A model generated the notes under the pieces. It did no database searches. It was not told the DNA's origin and saw only the letters and a program-made list of their open reading frames with translations. DNA of 64,000 nucleotides from Nissolia schottii. Taxonomy: Eukaryota; Streptophyta; Magnoliopsida; Fabales; Fabaceae. Location: contig QANU01028716.1 in the NCBI GenBank assembly GCA_003254905.1, positions 424,747 to 488,746 of the forward strand, in the 5' to 3' direction. A program made the translations under genes and the position numbers. This document shows, in pieces, positions 40,878 to 52,975 of the stretch (position 1 is the stretch's first letter; each line of letters begins with the position of its first letter).

Positions 40878-42176
40878 GTAGTTGTAGCTAGGAGCCATGA
40901 TATGGCAATAAAATGATGGTTGAATGTTGTGTGCAAGTCTTTAAATCTTATTAGCTGGAACTTGGAATAGAAGATTTTAATTTTTTTCTCCTAATGCATG
41001 AGTGCATGTTTGTTTTCTTTTCGTTTCTTTTCCTTTTGCTTTGAAGGTATTTTCTCTTAAGCACAACATGTTAAGGAATATAAAGAGTCTAATCCACTTT
41101 TCAAAAAGACAATTACATATAAATTCGCTGAAATTATGACCCTACATTTTCTGTAATTGATGGTATATTCAATTAATCAATATAATAAGCCATTTTCCTC
41201 TTTATCTTTGTTTTTCTTTTGCCTAGACATAAATTTATACATGAAATCATAAAACCTAAAACAAAAATTAAAATATGTTTTAGTTTATTTCCAATTTGAA
41301 ATCCTTGTCAAATATTCAAAGTCTCGTATCCAACCCTATCAATCAACCCGCAAATTTCTGGTCCTAACAAAACAGTTCATACGAAGACACACATGAGATA
41401 CTACAGTATTAATAGTAGGTAGCTAGGTATGCTAATTTTGAATGTTCATGGATGCTCCATCAAATCCATGCCTGATTTTCATAATCAATGGCGTCACATT
41501 ACTATGAAATGTTAACTAAAGATGACTGATTTGTACAATTAATTAAGGGGCGATAGGTGATGTCACGCCCCTTAACGAGAGTCATTCGGTTCAAGTTATG
41601 ATAATAAGAAAAATTCTCATTGAAAGATCTCTATATCATTCAAGAATCTTAGTCTGATCTGGTCGAATTGGGCTAGTTGAGTTTCTAATAATAAAATCTG
41701 AATGTCGATAGTTCTATTGAGAACAAAAGTTATATTTTGATTAAAATAGTGAATTGTGAGTTTACTTGCATTAACTTGAGTTGACTTAAATTTAAATTTT
41801 TATGCGATAGTTGACTCAATATTTAAAGTACAAATTTACGAGTTAAATATAGAATTTTAGCAACTCTGCATCCAAATGTCAAAAACAGCGTCTAAATGAT
41901 GTTATTGAAAAGCACTTCCTTTGTTTTTTATAAATCTATACGATTAGATATGATGTAATATTTTTTTTATGCTGTTGCACGATGTAATTCGGAGAGAGAC
42001 AACATGCAATGTAAAAAAGAGTGGAGGTAAAGTGAAACTAACAATGAATTAATGTTCTTTAGAAAACGGAAAAATGTTATTTGTATTTATTGTTTTTGCG
42101 ATGTGTTGACTCATTAATATTCATTTATTATTAAATAATTTTAATGGGATGCACACCTAATTGAGATTTTATTCAA

Positions 42177-42457
42177 TACTCTCTTCATTCCATTTTAATC
42201 GATTATTTTTTATTTTTAAGGATTCTAAAATATCTGTCCATTTATAATATTTAAGTGTAATTACTTATTTTTTCCCATTCATATGCATAGTTGTAAGAGA
42301 AAATTTATTAGCATAATAGATGTGAAGAGAGTTATAATTATATTAGTAATAGAAATTTATTGTTTTTATACAAAAATAATCTTGATAATTCATACTATTT
42401 TATGCATTTAACAAATTATTCTTTAGTTTTGAGCATTTAAAACAAAATAAAAGAGTA
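42177..42457. mobile_element. Candidate Stowaway (Tc1/mariner) MITE
   Basis: The left end is TACTCTCTTCATTCCATTTT and the right end is its degenerate complement (AAAACAAAATAAAAGAGTA). TA dinucleotides stand at both ends. The length of 281 bp and the CTCTCTTCATTCC style fit the Stowaway consensus. Confidence 0.5.
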
Positions 42458-42989
42458 ATAAATAAAGAATTCTCACGTTAGAGAAGTAAACCTAACCTAA
42501 CTTGGGAGTAATTGGGTTGGCGTGGTTGCAACTTTGGAGTATAGTGTTGGAATACACAGTTGGTGGGACCTACCCCTTTTTGTTGAAGTTCTCACTTTTC
42601 ACTCTCAATTGGCTCTCATGGGCGTCTACTTCCCCTTCACGAGCACGCCACCCTTCCACCATTGCCGTCCCACTTCACGGGGCGCACATAACTTTTACTC
42701 ATGCTCAGGGCAGAATATACCATAAAGTTGAAAACACTTGTAGATAATTGTCAAGATGTTAATCATAGCCATCACTTCTAGTTTAGTTAATTTATTAAGT
42801 GGATTAAGAGGCGTTTGGTGGATATCATATCCAATTTAATTGTGGGAGATATTGCTCTTATAATTCTAATAGATAGGGAGCTATCGATTATTCTCTCATT
42901 TCAACAAAGACGTTTTCAAAAATTAAACTTGTGTTATTTTTATAATGAGGAAATCAATTTGTTTATCACTCGTCTAATTTAAAAGAGGT

Positions 42990-43004
42990 ATATATATATA
43001 TATA
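42990..43004. repeat. Short (TA)n microsatellite
   Basis: A run of about seven TA dinucleotides, with no other significance visible. Confidence 0.8.
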
Positions 43005-43071
43005 TGATCATGAATAATTTCATATCTCTAACATGCCTATTTGTTTATGAGTTTAAAGCATGAGCAATAGG

Positions 43072-43073
<2 letters not shown>

Positions 43074-43156
<83 letters not shown>
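43074..43156. repeat. Compound microsatellite (CT)n(AT)n
   Basis: A pure CT run of roughly 27 repeats passes directly into an AT run of about 14 repeats. It is likely to be length-polymorphic. Confidence 0.95.
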
Positions 43157-43158
<2 letters not shown>

Positions 43159-43900
43159 TGAATTGCAATTCATTTTATTTTTTAAGAAATAGAGATGACA
43201 AAGCTCGAATTAGTAATATGCAACAATAACCATTTATTGATAAAACTTTTGATGTCATGTCAATGGTTTTTCAAAAGTAGGTTACTTTTTTAACAAACTC
43301 TTTGTGGAAACATTATTTAAAGAGTCACAATTTATCAAAACAAATAGTTATTAAGTGATTGTTATTCGTTAATAACAAACTTAAAATATTTATAAATTGT
43401 TACTTATAGTAATAGTTCTTAAACTAATATAATCAAGATTTCATGTGAGCTTGATTTATATTACTAGTATGCTTTTAGTTGTTGTGGACCAGTCCTCAAA
43501 AAGTTAGATTGAGTCTCAAAATGTCTCCATGGATCATGGACTCGAAGCCCAACTAGTTTTCACCCAGTTTAATAACTCGAATCTAGAGAGAAATTATCAT
43601 GAGCAAATCGCTTAATCTAAGGGATTAATAGGATGCTCCACATATATAAAAGATTACGACCACGGTATGTAATCAAGATTTCTAATAATTTAACCCTATT
43701 TCTTGTAAACCCTGACTTGGGCGTCATAGTACTTGCAAGTACCGACACCATTGCCCAGTGACCCATTCAAGAAGATCTGGAGTTCAACCATACCTGGAGT
43801 GACCTACCTTCATTACAGTTGACATGAAAACGTGTATATGTTTCGATATGTTCAATGAAGTTTGATAACTTAGCATTTTTTATTGACATGCTTTATGGTG

Positions 43901-44215
43901 TAACGTTTGTTTATGAGAGACAAGGTGGGGGAACAGGAGATAAAGTGTGACATTTATTCTTCATTATTTAGTTGGTGTGAGTCCCATTTTATTTTATTTT
44001 GTATTTGATAATGTTTCTTTATTTATTCTTTAACATTTGTTCATATGTTTTGTAATATTTGTTTAAGTGAGAGTGTGAGTACATGCGTTTTAGAGTGAGT
44101 GATGGTAGGAAAGTGTAACACTTACTTTTTGGCATTCAATGGGTCATGGGTCCCGTTTTATCTTTCTCCCGTATGTAAAAATGTTTGTTTATTGGTTCTG
44201 TAACGTTTGTTTATC
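43901..44215. repeat. Diverged tandem repeat, ~150-bp unit
   Basis: Units at 43901-44051 and 44052-44200 begin TAACGTTTGTTTATGAG and TAATATTTGTTTAAGTG. Both continue through AAAGTGTGACATTTA / AAAGTGTAACACTTA and GTCCCATTTTAT / GTCCCGTTTTAT. A third unit start (TAACGTTTGTTTAT) follows at 44201. Confidence 0.65.
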
Positions 44216-45307
44216 TGTGTTTGAAATGTTTACGCATTTGTAATATTGATGTACAACTAATGTACATTTTTTTGTTGTACACATAGCATTATTTATTATC
44301 TATTACTACATTTTTAATTGCCTTCTAGGAGCATATGAAGTATTTCACTTTTTTTGCTCTATTCAAGGGTCACAATAAGGTTGTTAAAATCGAAATCTTA
44401 CATATGATTATATAAGTAAAAAAAAATATAAAATTATAACACTATTTAAAGCGTAGAATAGTTTAATATAAATGGTAATAATGAGATTGATTAATCTCTA
44501 TTATTATTATTTTTTCTGTCAATAATCAATTGAACTCTTTAAACTCTTAAAATAAGATTTCAAGTTTTATTATGAGATCTTAACCTCAATGGTCGCGATT
44601 GCACTCACCCAGGCCTAAACCTCAAATATTGGCCCTTTCTGTATCAAAACCATGACGAGCCCATTCTTGTAGATATTGTAGGTGATGGCATTAATTTGTC
44701 TCAACAAAAGGACAATCCCTTTTGGATTAAGTAGTTTGAAAATAAAGACAAATAGATACACATTCGATTAAAAAACAATTTTTGGTCGCTTATGGAATAA
44801 GCATAATTCCTTATGGTCCAAAATTCATAACACAATTAAGGATAATAATATTATATATGTGGTTCATACTTCATAGTCCTTATCATGTATGAATCGGGAT
44901 TGGCCGAAAGTGACAAGCTATAGTTAGTGCATCTCATATGAATATTGATCAGAATCTATGTTGCTATGATGAAAACATTCTTAATTAGTCCAATGGAATC
45001 AATTTGGGACTGTTTTATTATATGTGTCTCTTCTAGAATGCACATTACTAGCTTGTTGTTTCTCAATTGGAATATATACAATACAAAGAATCCTTGCATA
45101 ATCTATAACAAAAGGCAAACTAATACAAAAGAAATAACTTGAAAACTAAACCAATTGCAATCTTGCTATATTTTGATACGTGTACCACTATAAGAGTTCA
45201 AACAGATAAGTTCCACATGCAGACTTTTTTATAAAGCCTTCGTTACGCTTGCACACGTATTAAATAATTATTAATACGTTGAAAGAATGAAGATTTTCAT
45301 AAATTTG

Positions 45308-45470
45308 TACTCCTCTGTTTTATAATGTTAATTCCTTTTTCATTTTTTTTAATTTATTCATAATTCAATGTACTTAGACACAATAAATCCAATTACTAAG
45401 AATCTAACTAACTATCAAATTTGACTTAGACCTTCTTATAAGAGGTATAAGAATTTCCTAATGATTTTTT
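45308..45470. mobile_element. Possible Stowaway MITE fragment
   Basis: TACTCCTCTGTTTTATAATG matches the Stowaway terminus style (TACTCCCTCCGTTTTATAAT). The opposite end is not evident, and the right limit given is approximate. Confidence 0.35.
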
Positions 45471-45588
45471 TTAAAATTATAATTGAAACAGAATATTAAA
45501 GAAATAATAATTAAAAATATCAACATGAAGAAGCAACAACCCAAAAAAAGGCCCATGTAATTTAAATTTTAAATTTAATAAAGGCTTA

Positions 45589-45712
45589 ATTAAGTTTTTA
45601 GTCCCTGTAAAATTTTAGTTTCTGTAAAATTTCAAAGTTTGTTTTTAGTCCCTCTGTCTGGTTGGGGTTAACGGCGCTGACGTGGTCCTTAACAGTGTCG
45701 TTCTTAGGCCAT
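45589..45712. mobile_element. One-sided fragment of a Mutator-type MITE
   Basis: TTAAGTTTTTAGTCCCTGTA followed by TTAACGGCGCTGACGTGG is the arrangement seen at one end of common legume MITEs. The matching inverted end is missing, so the copy is truncated. Confidence 0.45.
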
Positions 45713-48577
45713 GCATTAAAGAGAAATTCTAGTTGAACAACAAAAGTGGATAATTATTCATAGACAATGTATAAAATATAATAGGAAGATAAAATTATTG
45801 TATAATACAACAAGTATGTGGAGTCCATATGTAATTAAAATTTATTGTATTTTGTATGTTGTTCATACTTTGTTGTTCACTTTTGCTATTCATGTAAAAT
45901 AGCTCATGCAATAAATGTGATCTACGACTATGGCAATGGGTAGGGTTGGATAAGATTTTGAATCAACCTTGAATTTGTTGGATAAGAAAAAAAAACATTA
46001 TTTTATTTTACCCGTGAATTTTACTCATAAAAACTCTAATCCTATTCACAAAAAAAATCTAAATCCTTATCCTAGCCTACCTGCTACTTTCTAAAAAATA
46101 ATTTTATGTTAACATAATATAAGTGTCAACTACAAAGAATAATTATTTTAGTGCACAAGAATAACATAATTTAAAATAACAACACAATTCATTAACATTT
46201 AAATCACATATAGTCATGTTAATAACCAAGACATATTAAAGTGAAAATATGTAAACTTCTGCATACGAATCAAACCAATGAAAATAGTTTTCACCTTCTA
46301 TCCATATTTATTTTATATAAAAAAATAACAAAACAAATACGTATAGACATTGGTCTTTAAAAAATAGTTTCACATAAAAGAAACTTATAAATCACACATT
46401 ATGTACCCAAAAAAATTTGGATGTAGTTACAGAAAAATGACCTCAACAAAAAAAGAGTAGAGTTTAAAACTTATAAAAGGAAATGAAGTGTGAAAATATA
46501 AGTACCGTCTAAAGAAAATTGTGGAGAAGAACAAAAAAAAAATTGAATGTAATAATAGAACAAAGAAAAATATAACAAAAAATAAAACATAATATATAGA
46601 GTGCATGTATGATCAGGATAAGTACATTAAAATTCTAACTCTATCTTAACCTTTGTTGATAATTTTGAATAATTACCAATTAAAAAACAAATTTTTACCC
46701 TACTCATTAGGTTGGATTAGGGGCGGATACCCACATATATTATACAAATTGTCATCACTAGCCCCATCACACGTCTCATTTTCTTAACCGCTCCTAATTC
46801 CCAAGTTGCTCGAATGTGACTCAGTCATGGCTTCAGATTTGCTATGGTTTCGTGATTGAATAAACCTAAAGAGAGAGCTTCTTAAAGTTCCCGAGTAACC
46901 CAATAACACAATTTATAAAAAAAAAAAAAAAGAGAAGTTTGTTTTAACTGGTTCAAAAATATTATAAAATTAAATTTATTTTAATAATCACTTATTTATA
47001 TGCATAAAAAAATCACTTATTTATATAATTAATTATTTAAGAATTATGTAAACGTTAATCTATGTGCGGATATGTTAACTAACAAATAATTTTTTTGTTG
47101 TTTGAATGGTATAAAAAAATTATTTTGTATGTTCAACCTATTGATTAATTTTCTTCTTTTACCAAACATCTTCCATTTTATAATGGGCGTTTGTTTCGAG
47201 GTACCAAATTTTATTGTCGGGAATCACATTTTTAGGATGTGATACTTAAGAATGTTATTATCAAGCATCTTAAAAAAATTGTTTGTTAATATTTTTTTAG
47301 ATTTTTAGGAATAAATTACAAATAAGTTTGACTAATATTACATATTCCTAGGAATATATATGTTAATTATTAAAATACCCTTATTAACAAGTATAATTCT
47401 ATTATTATTATTATTAAAATAAAAATTACATTTTTGGAAAATAAAAATAAACAATTATAAATTTTCAAAAGAAAAAATTAACTTGTACCAAATAGCATAA
47501 AGTTAGAAATTCATTTTTAAAATGTTCAACTCATCTAAATTAATTAAATAATGCACTAAAAAGATAAAATAAAAAAAATAACTATCACATCATTTTAACA
47601 AAAGATAGCCACCACCACCATAAACATAAAATATAATTATTGTAATATTGTCACCGTGAGAAGATAAACACTAAGCAAAAAAATTGAGAAAAACCAAATA
47701 ACAATGAAGATAAATTATTCTTAACTAAATAATAGTAAGGATAAGTTAATATTTTTACACAATAATTTCATTCCAAGACCTGAGAATAAAATATTTCTAA
47801 CTCCTCTCATGGAAATAAAAAGTAATAGATACTTGAGTAAATAAATTTCTTAAAAATAATTTATTCTTAAAAATAGAATAAATTTTTATATCTTAAAAGT
47901 AACATCCCAAAAGATATTTAAATATACTTTGAAAAAAAAATCCCACAATAGTAACTTTCTTCTAGCATTAAAAATAAACAACTTTTAACAAAAACAAATG
48001 AAAAATAAAGCTGTTTTTGACTAATCGACACACTTAGTTGTAGCCTTATCTTTTCTATTTTGGTTACTCATTCCATCAAAACAAAAAGTAAGCGACGTTC
48101 TAATTTCATTTCAATTTATTAGCCGAACATTAGTCTAACTTTCTTGTCTTCTTGCTTGTCCATCCAATATAAAGTCGTCGTGTGTAGAGAAAGACCAACG
48201 ATCTTAAAGTAGTTTGATTTTAGAAAGATCATAAATGATGTCATAATTATACCTGTGTCAGATTTTGTTAAGAGGGACAGAAAAGGGAGAGGAAACTTAG
48301 AGGATTTCAATCCCAACATAAACCAAAAGACACTTTTGCAACACTCAACAATTAACAACTCCCTAGACGCTTTTGTAATTTACATAAGCATCCTTAATAA
48401 TATTAGGCTTTTCTTCTCAAAAACCTTGCTACTAACCCTTACCTTCTCCTACAAGAAAAGCAAAGGGAGAAGAATACAAGTTAACACTAGTATAAAGGGC
48501 CAAAATGCTGTTTTCCTTTCAGCTTCATCAAGAAAAATGCCCCCACCAATCACATGATTGACTCACTGAATGAAAAC

Positions 48578-51500
48578 TTAGCCAATGTCCACATCAATCG
48601 CCATTGCCTTCTCTTCTGAAGCAAGGGAAGTTTCTGGAGCTGCAGGCTCAGCAAGCTGCACTGTGGTGGATTTCGATTCGGTGACGGAAAATGGACTCCT
48701 TGTATGGGCAGCAACAGAGTCTACTTCCATGGCAGAAGCTCGGGGAGGAGACGCAGGCTGCACCTCGACATCAGGGTAAGCGGCCTTAAACCTTGCTCGC
48801 AGTCCCTCGTCGACCAACCTCACACCGCTCAACTGATTACCAAGTGACATCCATCTTATGGAACAATGAAAAGCATAATCAGTTACAAAGGTGTAAGATT
48901 TCTATCTACAAAGATGAAATTTTGGACGTAAGCCTACAACTACAAGGTTAAAATCTTTAGTTCAAAAATCAAAAACCACGTGATAAGAAAAGCATTTAAT
49001 TGATCATAACATAGCCTCAAAAACCAGTCCAAATCCAGACTTTACATCAGATTCAATCTCAATCAAACTAGTTTAACAATATCATGAAAGAAAAACTCAA
49101 AGAAGCATATATCAGTTAAGAAAACCAACCCTGCATGAGTATTGTGCATGCGAGCAAACAATTCTAGCTTTCTTGTTCTTGGACTTATCCTTTCCAGCAG
49201 TGGATACATCTGCAGGAATAAATACGGAAAACTTTCAAATTGTCAAGTATGTGAATAATGTCAACTTCAACAACAGCATAGTACAATAACATCAATATAA
49301 GGTTAGATGAAACTATCTCCTCTTCAAGAGGTAAAAGGAGGGTGGGGGGAAGGGGAAGGAAAGAGATCAGAAGATGGGACCTGCAGGTTTAACTAACCAA
49401 TCACAAATGTGGAAACGAAACAGAACAAATATGCCATGAATGGATTTTAATAAGTTCTTTCTGTGGTCAAGCCTATTATCATGTAAAAAACCTTCGTTTA
49501 GGTAGTAAAAGAAACTTGATTAAAGAGGAAGACAGAGACTACAACTACAGAGAGCATAAGCTATGCTGCAAAACAAAAACTAATGGATACAATATCAACT
49601 ACTGCTATTGACCACCTTTTCAGAGATACAATAAGTCAAAGCGTTAAAGGACATAATAATTACTTATCAGAAATAGTTTAATGTTATACAAACCTCATCT
49701 GGCTTGCGGCTGGTTTCCCTGACCTCAGCAACAATAACATCAGTATCAATGTTCCGGTTCACTTCAGGATCCCCCTTTATCCCAACAAGACAATGTTCCT
49801 TACTGTGATTAAGCCAGTGACCTGTACGCCCAGTTCTGATTATCCTCTGAAGTTGATTTGTCTTCACCCAAATGATCTCCTCAACACGTTTATATCCCCA
49901 AAGTTCTAAGCTGCACAGAGTATCACAGAATATATGCAATCCAAATACAGAATATTAATAATGGTAATGCAAATCAGATAAAAAAGCATATTATCAAAGT
50001 AACAATTAGAGTATGATCAGACACAAGTCAACGAACCATTCACGTCCAAGCTCCATTGCACGTCCAGTGACCCATAGAAAAATAAGTCCATCAGTTTGTA
50101 GAGCAGGGACATTAAGAGTACGCATTTCATCATCAGCCATTGTTCCATAAGGCAGTTCCATGTGAATATCCCATGGTGGATCTGCCATTATTACTCCAAA
50201 TTTACCCAATATGTCCATCCTAAAGTTACGTATATCACAGTTGATCCATTGTGGCTCACCAAGTTCCACCTCAGAACAATATTCAGGACGCAGAGGCTTT
50301 AGTGGTTTGGGAGGAGGAGGTGCACCCATCATTGTTGGAGACACGTCTGGTGTAGGGTCATACTCATAATGAACGTACTTGCATGTCTGTCAGAACAAAA
50401 GAATGACACAACTCAAACCAACGTTCAAAATTAAGATAAAACAATTCATGATAAGATAGAATCACAGGTAACAAACATGCCTTCATGTGCCGGCAAGTAT
50501 CAAGAAAAGAACAATCTCCTAAATTGATGTCAGTATGAAGAGCAATTATCCGCTTAAAATGAACCTGCAAAGAAAAGGATCAGTAATGTACATCAACAAG
50601 GGCTAATGAAAAATATACCAACTTTCATGGTTATGTTTGCATTGAAAACCATATGTGACACCAACTTCAACCAATACAAGGTGATTGAAAATGAAATGAA
50701 ATCATAGCGGTGAAAGGGAAAAAAAGGTAAACTATTGTCCTTGTACCAACCTTTTCACATGCTATAAAGGAACCAGATTGACGGCGGCAGTCCTCTTTTG
50801 TCAGTAAGTCACAGTATTGCTTCACCTGAGAACCACCTTTTGTTTTGAACTGAAACAATACATTACAAACAGCTGAGTAAGAACAAACAGTACATAATGC
50901 TGGAGTGTAGTCGGCAAGAAGCACAAGAGAATTTTAGCTTAAAGCAAAAAAGCCTATTAAAGTAGGCAGTGCGATCGAACCTTAGCGGCAACAGCAGTCT
51001 CCTTTGCAGTTGGTCGGTGAATTAGGTCCAAAAGCTCCTCACCAGTTTTAGATTTTTGCATCTCCCTAAATGATTTCTTATTCAACAAAGCCTCCAGATC
51101 CTTCAAATCATCTTCTAAAGTTCTTGGTTTTTGTGGCATTGAATTAGGACTATTCCCTGCTGCATTTGGCCCCAATGGGAGTCTATGCATTGGCGGAATC
51201 CCCATGCTTCTATGTGCGCCCATCATGCCCATTACTCTGGGTGCTCCCCTTGGTCCTGGATACATTGGTTGTAACCCTGACATATGAGGGTCCCCATGGG
51301 GCATCCACATTTCAGACATTGGCCTCATAACTGGCCTTCCCATCCCAAGCAAACCACCATTAACATTAACATTAGTGCCATTGTTTGTGACTTGCTGGAC
51401 TTGATTTTGATTTGCATTTCCATCTCCAGAACTTGATTCAGGTTGCTGATAGTTTGCACTTTCTGGCAATTCTCTGAGAAGCCGAGTTCGGTCTATATTT

Positions 51501-52150
51501 AAAACCATAATTCTCGCCTTGCCACTAACCACAAACTCCTCCAGTTCAACACTGCCATTGTCATCTGCCATTGACCTCAAAGCTATCTCCACTGCAAGTG
51601 TTGCCCCTGAATCCCCCCCAAGCTCCCGAAGTGCTGCCTTCTCCGCAAGTGTCACTGTCTGATCATTCTCCAATTTCCTCAACACAGTGGAAGAGTCAAT
51701 TGGCGAGAAGGGTACTCGCCCTAACAAGCAAACAGCAACCATTGAACGAACCACCACCAATGGATTTACATTCTCAGATTCGACCTGGCTAACTGGGTTT
51801 GCATCCAGAGATGCTTTGGGCTTTTGTTTCTTGGGATTTGTCAAATCAGCTTCAACAGAGCCATCAGTGCAGGTTTCAGCGCGGTGAGTTAGTTCAATAT
51901 GTTTTTTTGGATTCAGTTTTGGATCAGGCGGAGGCAGTAAAGGGGTGGGAGCAAAAGGGCGATGATTGAAAGAGGAGACAACCTTAAGAGAAAGGTCAAG
52001 GGAGGAGACAAGATTGGGGATAATGGTTTGTATCGAAGCAAGCATATCCATGTGAGCCTTGTGTTGCGACTCTATGCGAGCTTCAAGCTGTTGCCTTGTG
52101 TCTTTAATGGTAGCTATGGCATCTTCATTACCATCCGCCTGTATCTCCAT
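48578..52150 (-). CDS. MTA: mRNA N6-adenosine methyltransferase MTA (METTL3 homologue)
   Basis: Seven exons, in transcript order 50981-52150, 50751-50849, 50481-50564, 50037-50386, 49694-49910, 49130-49209 and 48578-48854, join in frame to 758 residues. MTA is the catalytic subunit of the nuclear m6A writer, working with MTB, FIP37 and VIR. The MT-A70 domain holds the catalytic DPPW motif (520-523, in [16 protein letters not shown]), then [37 protein letters not shown] and [17 protein letters not shown] Cys/His segment (CDLLTKEDC to [14 protein letters not shown]) precedes it. The long N-terminal exon is Asn-, Pro- and Met-rich in its second half. I chose the ATG at 52150 (MEIQADGNE), which aligns with Arabidopsis MTA; an in-frame ATG at 52180 would add ten residues. 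Intron 3 has a GC donor. No disruptions are seen. Confidence 0.95.
50387..50480 (-). other. GC-AG intron of MTA (intron 3)
   Basis: Alignment with the conserved peptide [13 protein letters not shown] requires splicing at ATGAAG/GCATGT and GACAG/ACATGC. The donor is therefore GC instead of GT, within an otherwise good donor context (AAG before, ATGT-like after). All other MTA introns use GT. Confidence 0.8.
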
Positions 52151-52417
52151 GGGCTCCTCCCTAATGCCCAGTAATAGCACACTGTATTTCAGAAAAATCT
52201 GGCTACCAACTACGCTTGTTCAACAAGCAACAAATACAAACAAAAGACCAAGAAGCTTGAAAATCAAAACTAGAAAGAAAAAAAAAAGATTGGTTAAAGA
52301 AGGTATCATCATTGTATCACTAACAAAAATGAATTAAAAGTTGAAGTATATTTGATATTTTTAGTTCAACCGAGCCACCAATGAACAAGACAGCGGTTTA
52401 TTGGTTTTTAACCATTG

Positions 52418-52975
52418 TAATCATGATATAAAAAATTAGAAATGTGAAGCCAAAATATAAATATACATACATTCCTGCCGCATTGAACCCATCGGAGAAC
52501 CCCAAGCTCCGGCGACTCTCACGCATGTTTCACAACCTCTCATCAATTTCAAATCCCAGCTTCCCCTCTTCTTAATCTCACTTCGAAAATCAAGGTTTTT
52601 TTTGTCTTTTGTCCAAGGTAAACCCTAAAGCTCCTCTCTCTCCTCCGAAAAATATGTTTCAATTTTTCATTTAAATTTAAGCACTTTTCAGCATTTGGGC
52701 AATTGATTGATATAATTTTTAGGTTTTTGTGATTTAAACTGGCGTGTGGGACGATTCGTTTTCTCTTTTGTTGCTTTGGGGATTAGGTATGCTCTTATTT
52801 GTTGAGGAGTGTTTGACGGAAACCGTTGAAATGCATTTGCTTGAGATTGCCATGTTTAGTTTATGTGAATGTGTTGGGTATTGTAATGTTTTAAAATTGA
52901 TGTTTTGATGATTTGGTGATATGTGTGTGTATTTATATTTTGGCTTCACATTCCTAATTTTTTATATCATGATTA
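52418..52975. mobile_element. 558-bp element with 55-bp inverted repeats next to the MTA 5' end
   Basis: The arms 52418-52472 and 52921-52975 are inverted complements with three mismatches (TAATCATGATATAAAAAATT at the outer edge). The 450 bp between them is not MITE-like: 52473-52660 is relatively GC-rich and reads like a plus-strand 5' leader with a possible donor (CCAAG/GTAAACCC). This could be a small transposon that captured a gene fragment (Pack-MULE style), or an inverted duplication around a promoter. No target duplication was found. Confidence 0.6.

Larger units (their letters stand above)
40445..48577. other. 8-kb gene-free AT-rich spacer
   Basis: No protein gene is supported. The spacer holds several repeats listed separately: possible MITEs, a compound microsatellite and a tandem repeat. 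42500-42750 is a less AT-rich patch with an open frame of 81 codons that I do not recognise. 46600-48100 contains nothing I can name. Confidence 0.5.

Noticed and set aside
42502-42747. 81-codon open frame in the large spacer
   Set aside because: No family resemblance, no splice or start context, and an overlapping alternative frame of similar length. Most likely chance in a GC-richer patch.
48255-48557. 100-codon open frame on the plus strand
   Set aside because: It lies in the 3' region of MTA, has biased random-looking composition and no homology I can recognise.
52530-52575. ATG in the inverted-repeat element as the start of a plus-strand gene
   Set aside because: The frame closes after about 16 codons, so no coding claim can be made. 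It is kept only as leader-like sequence.
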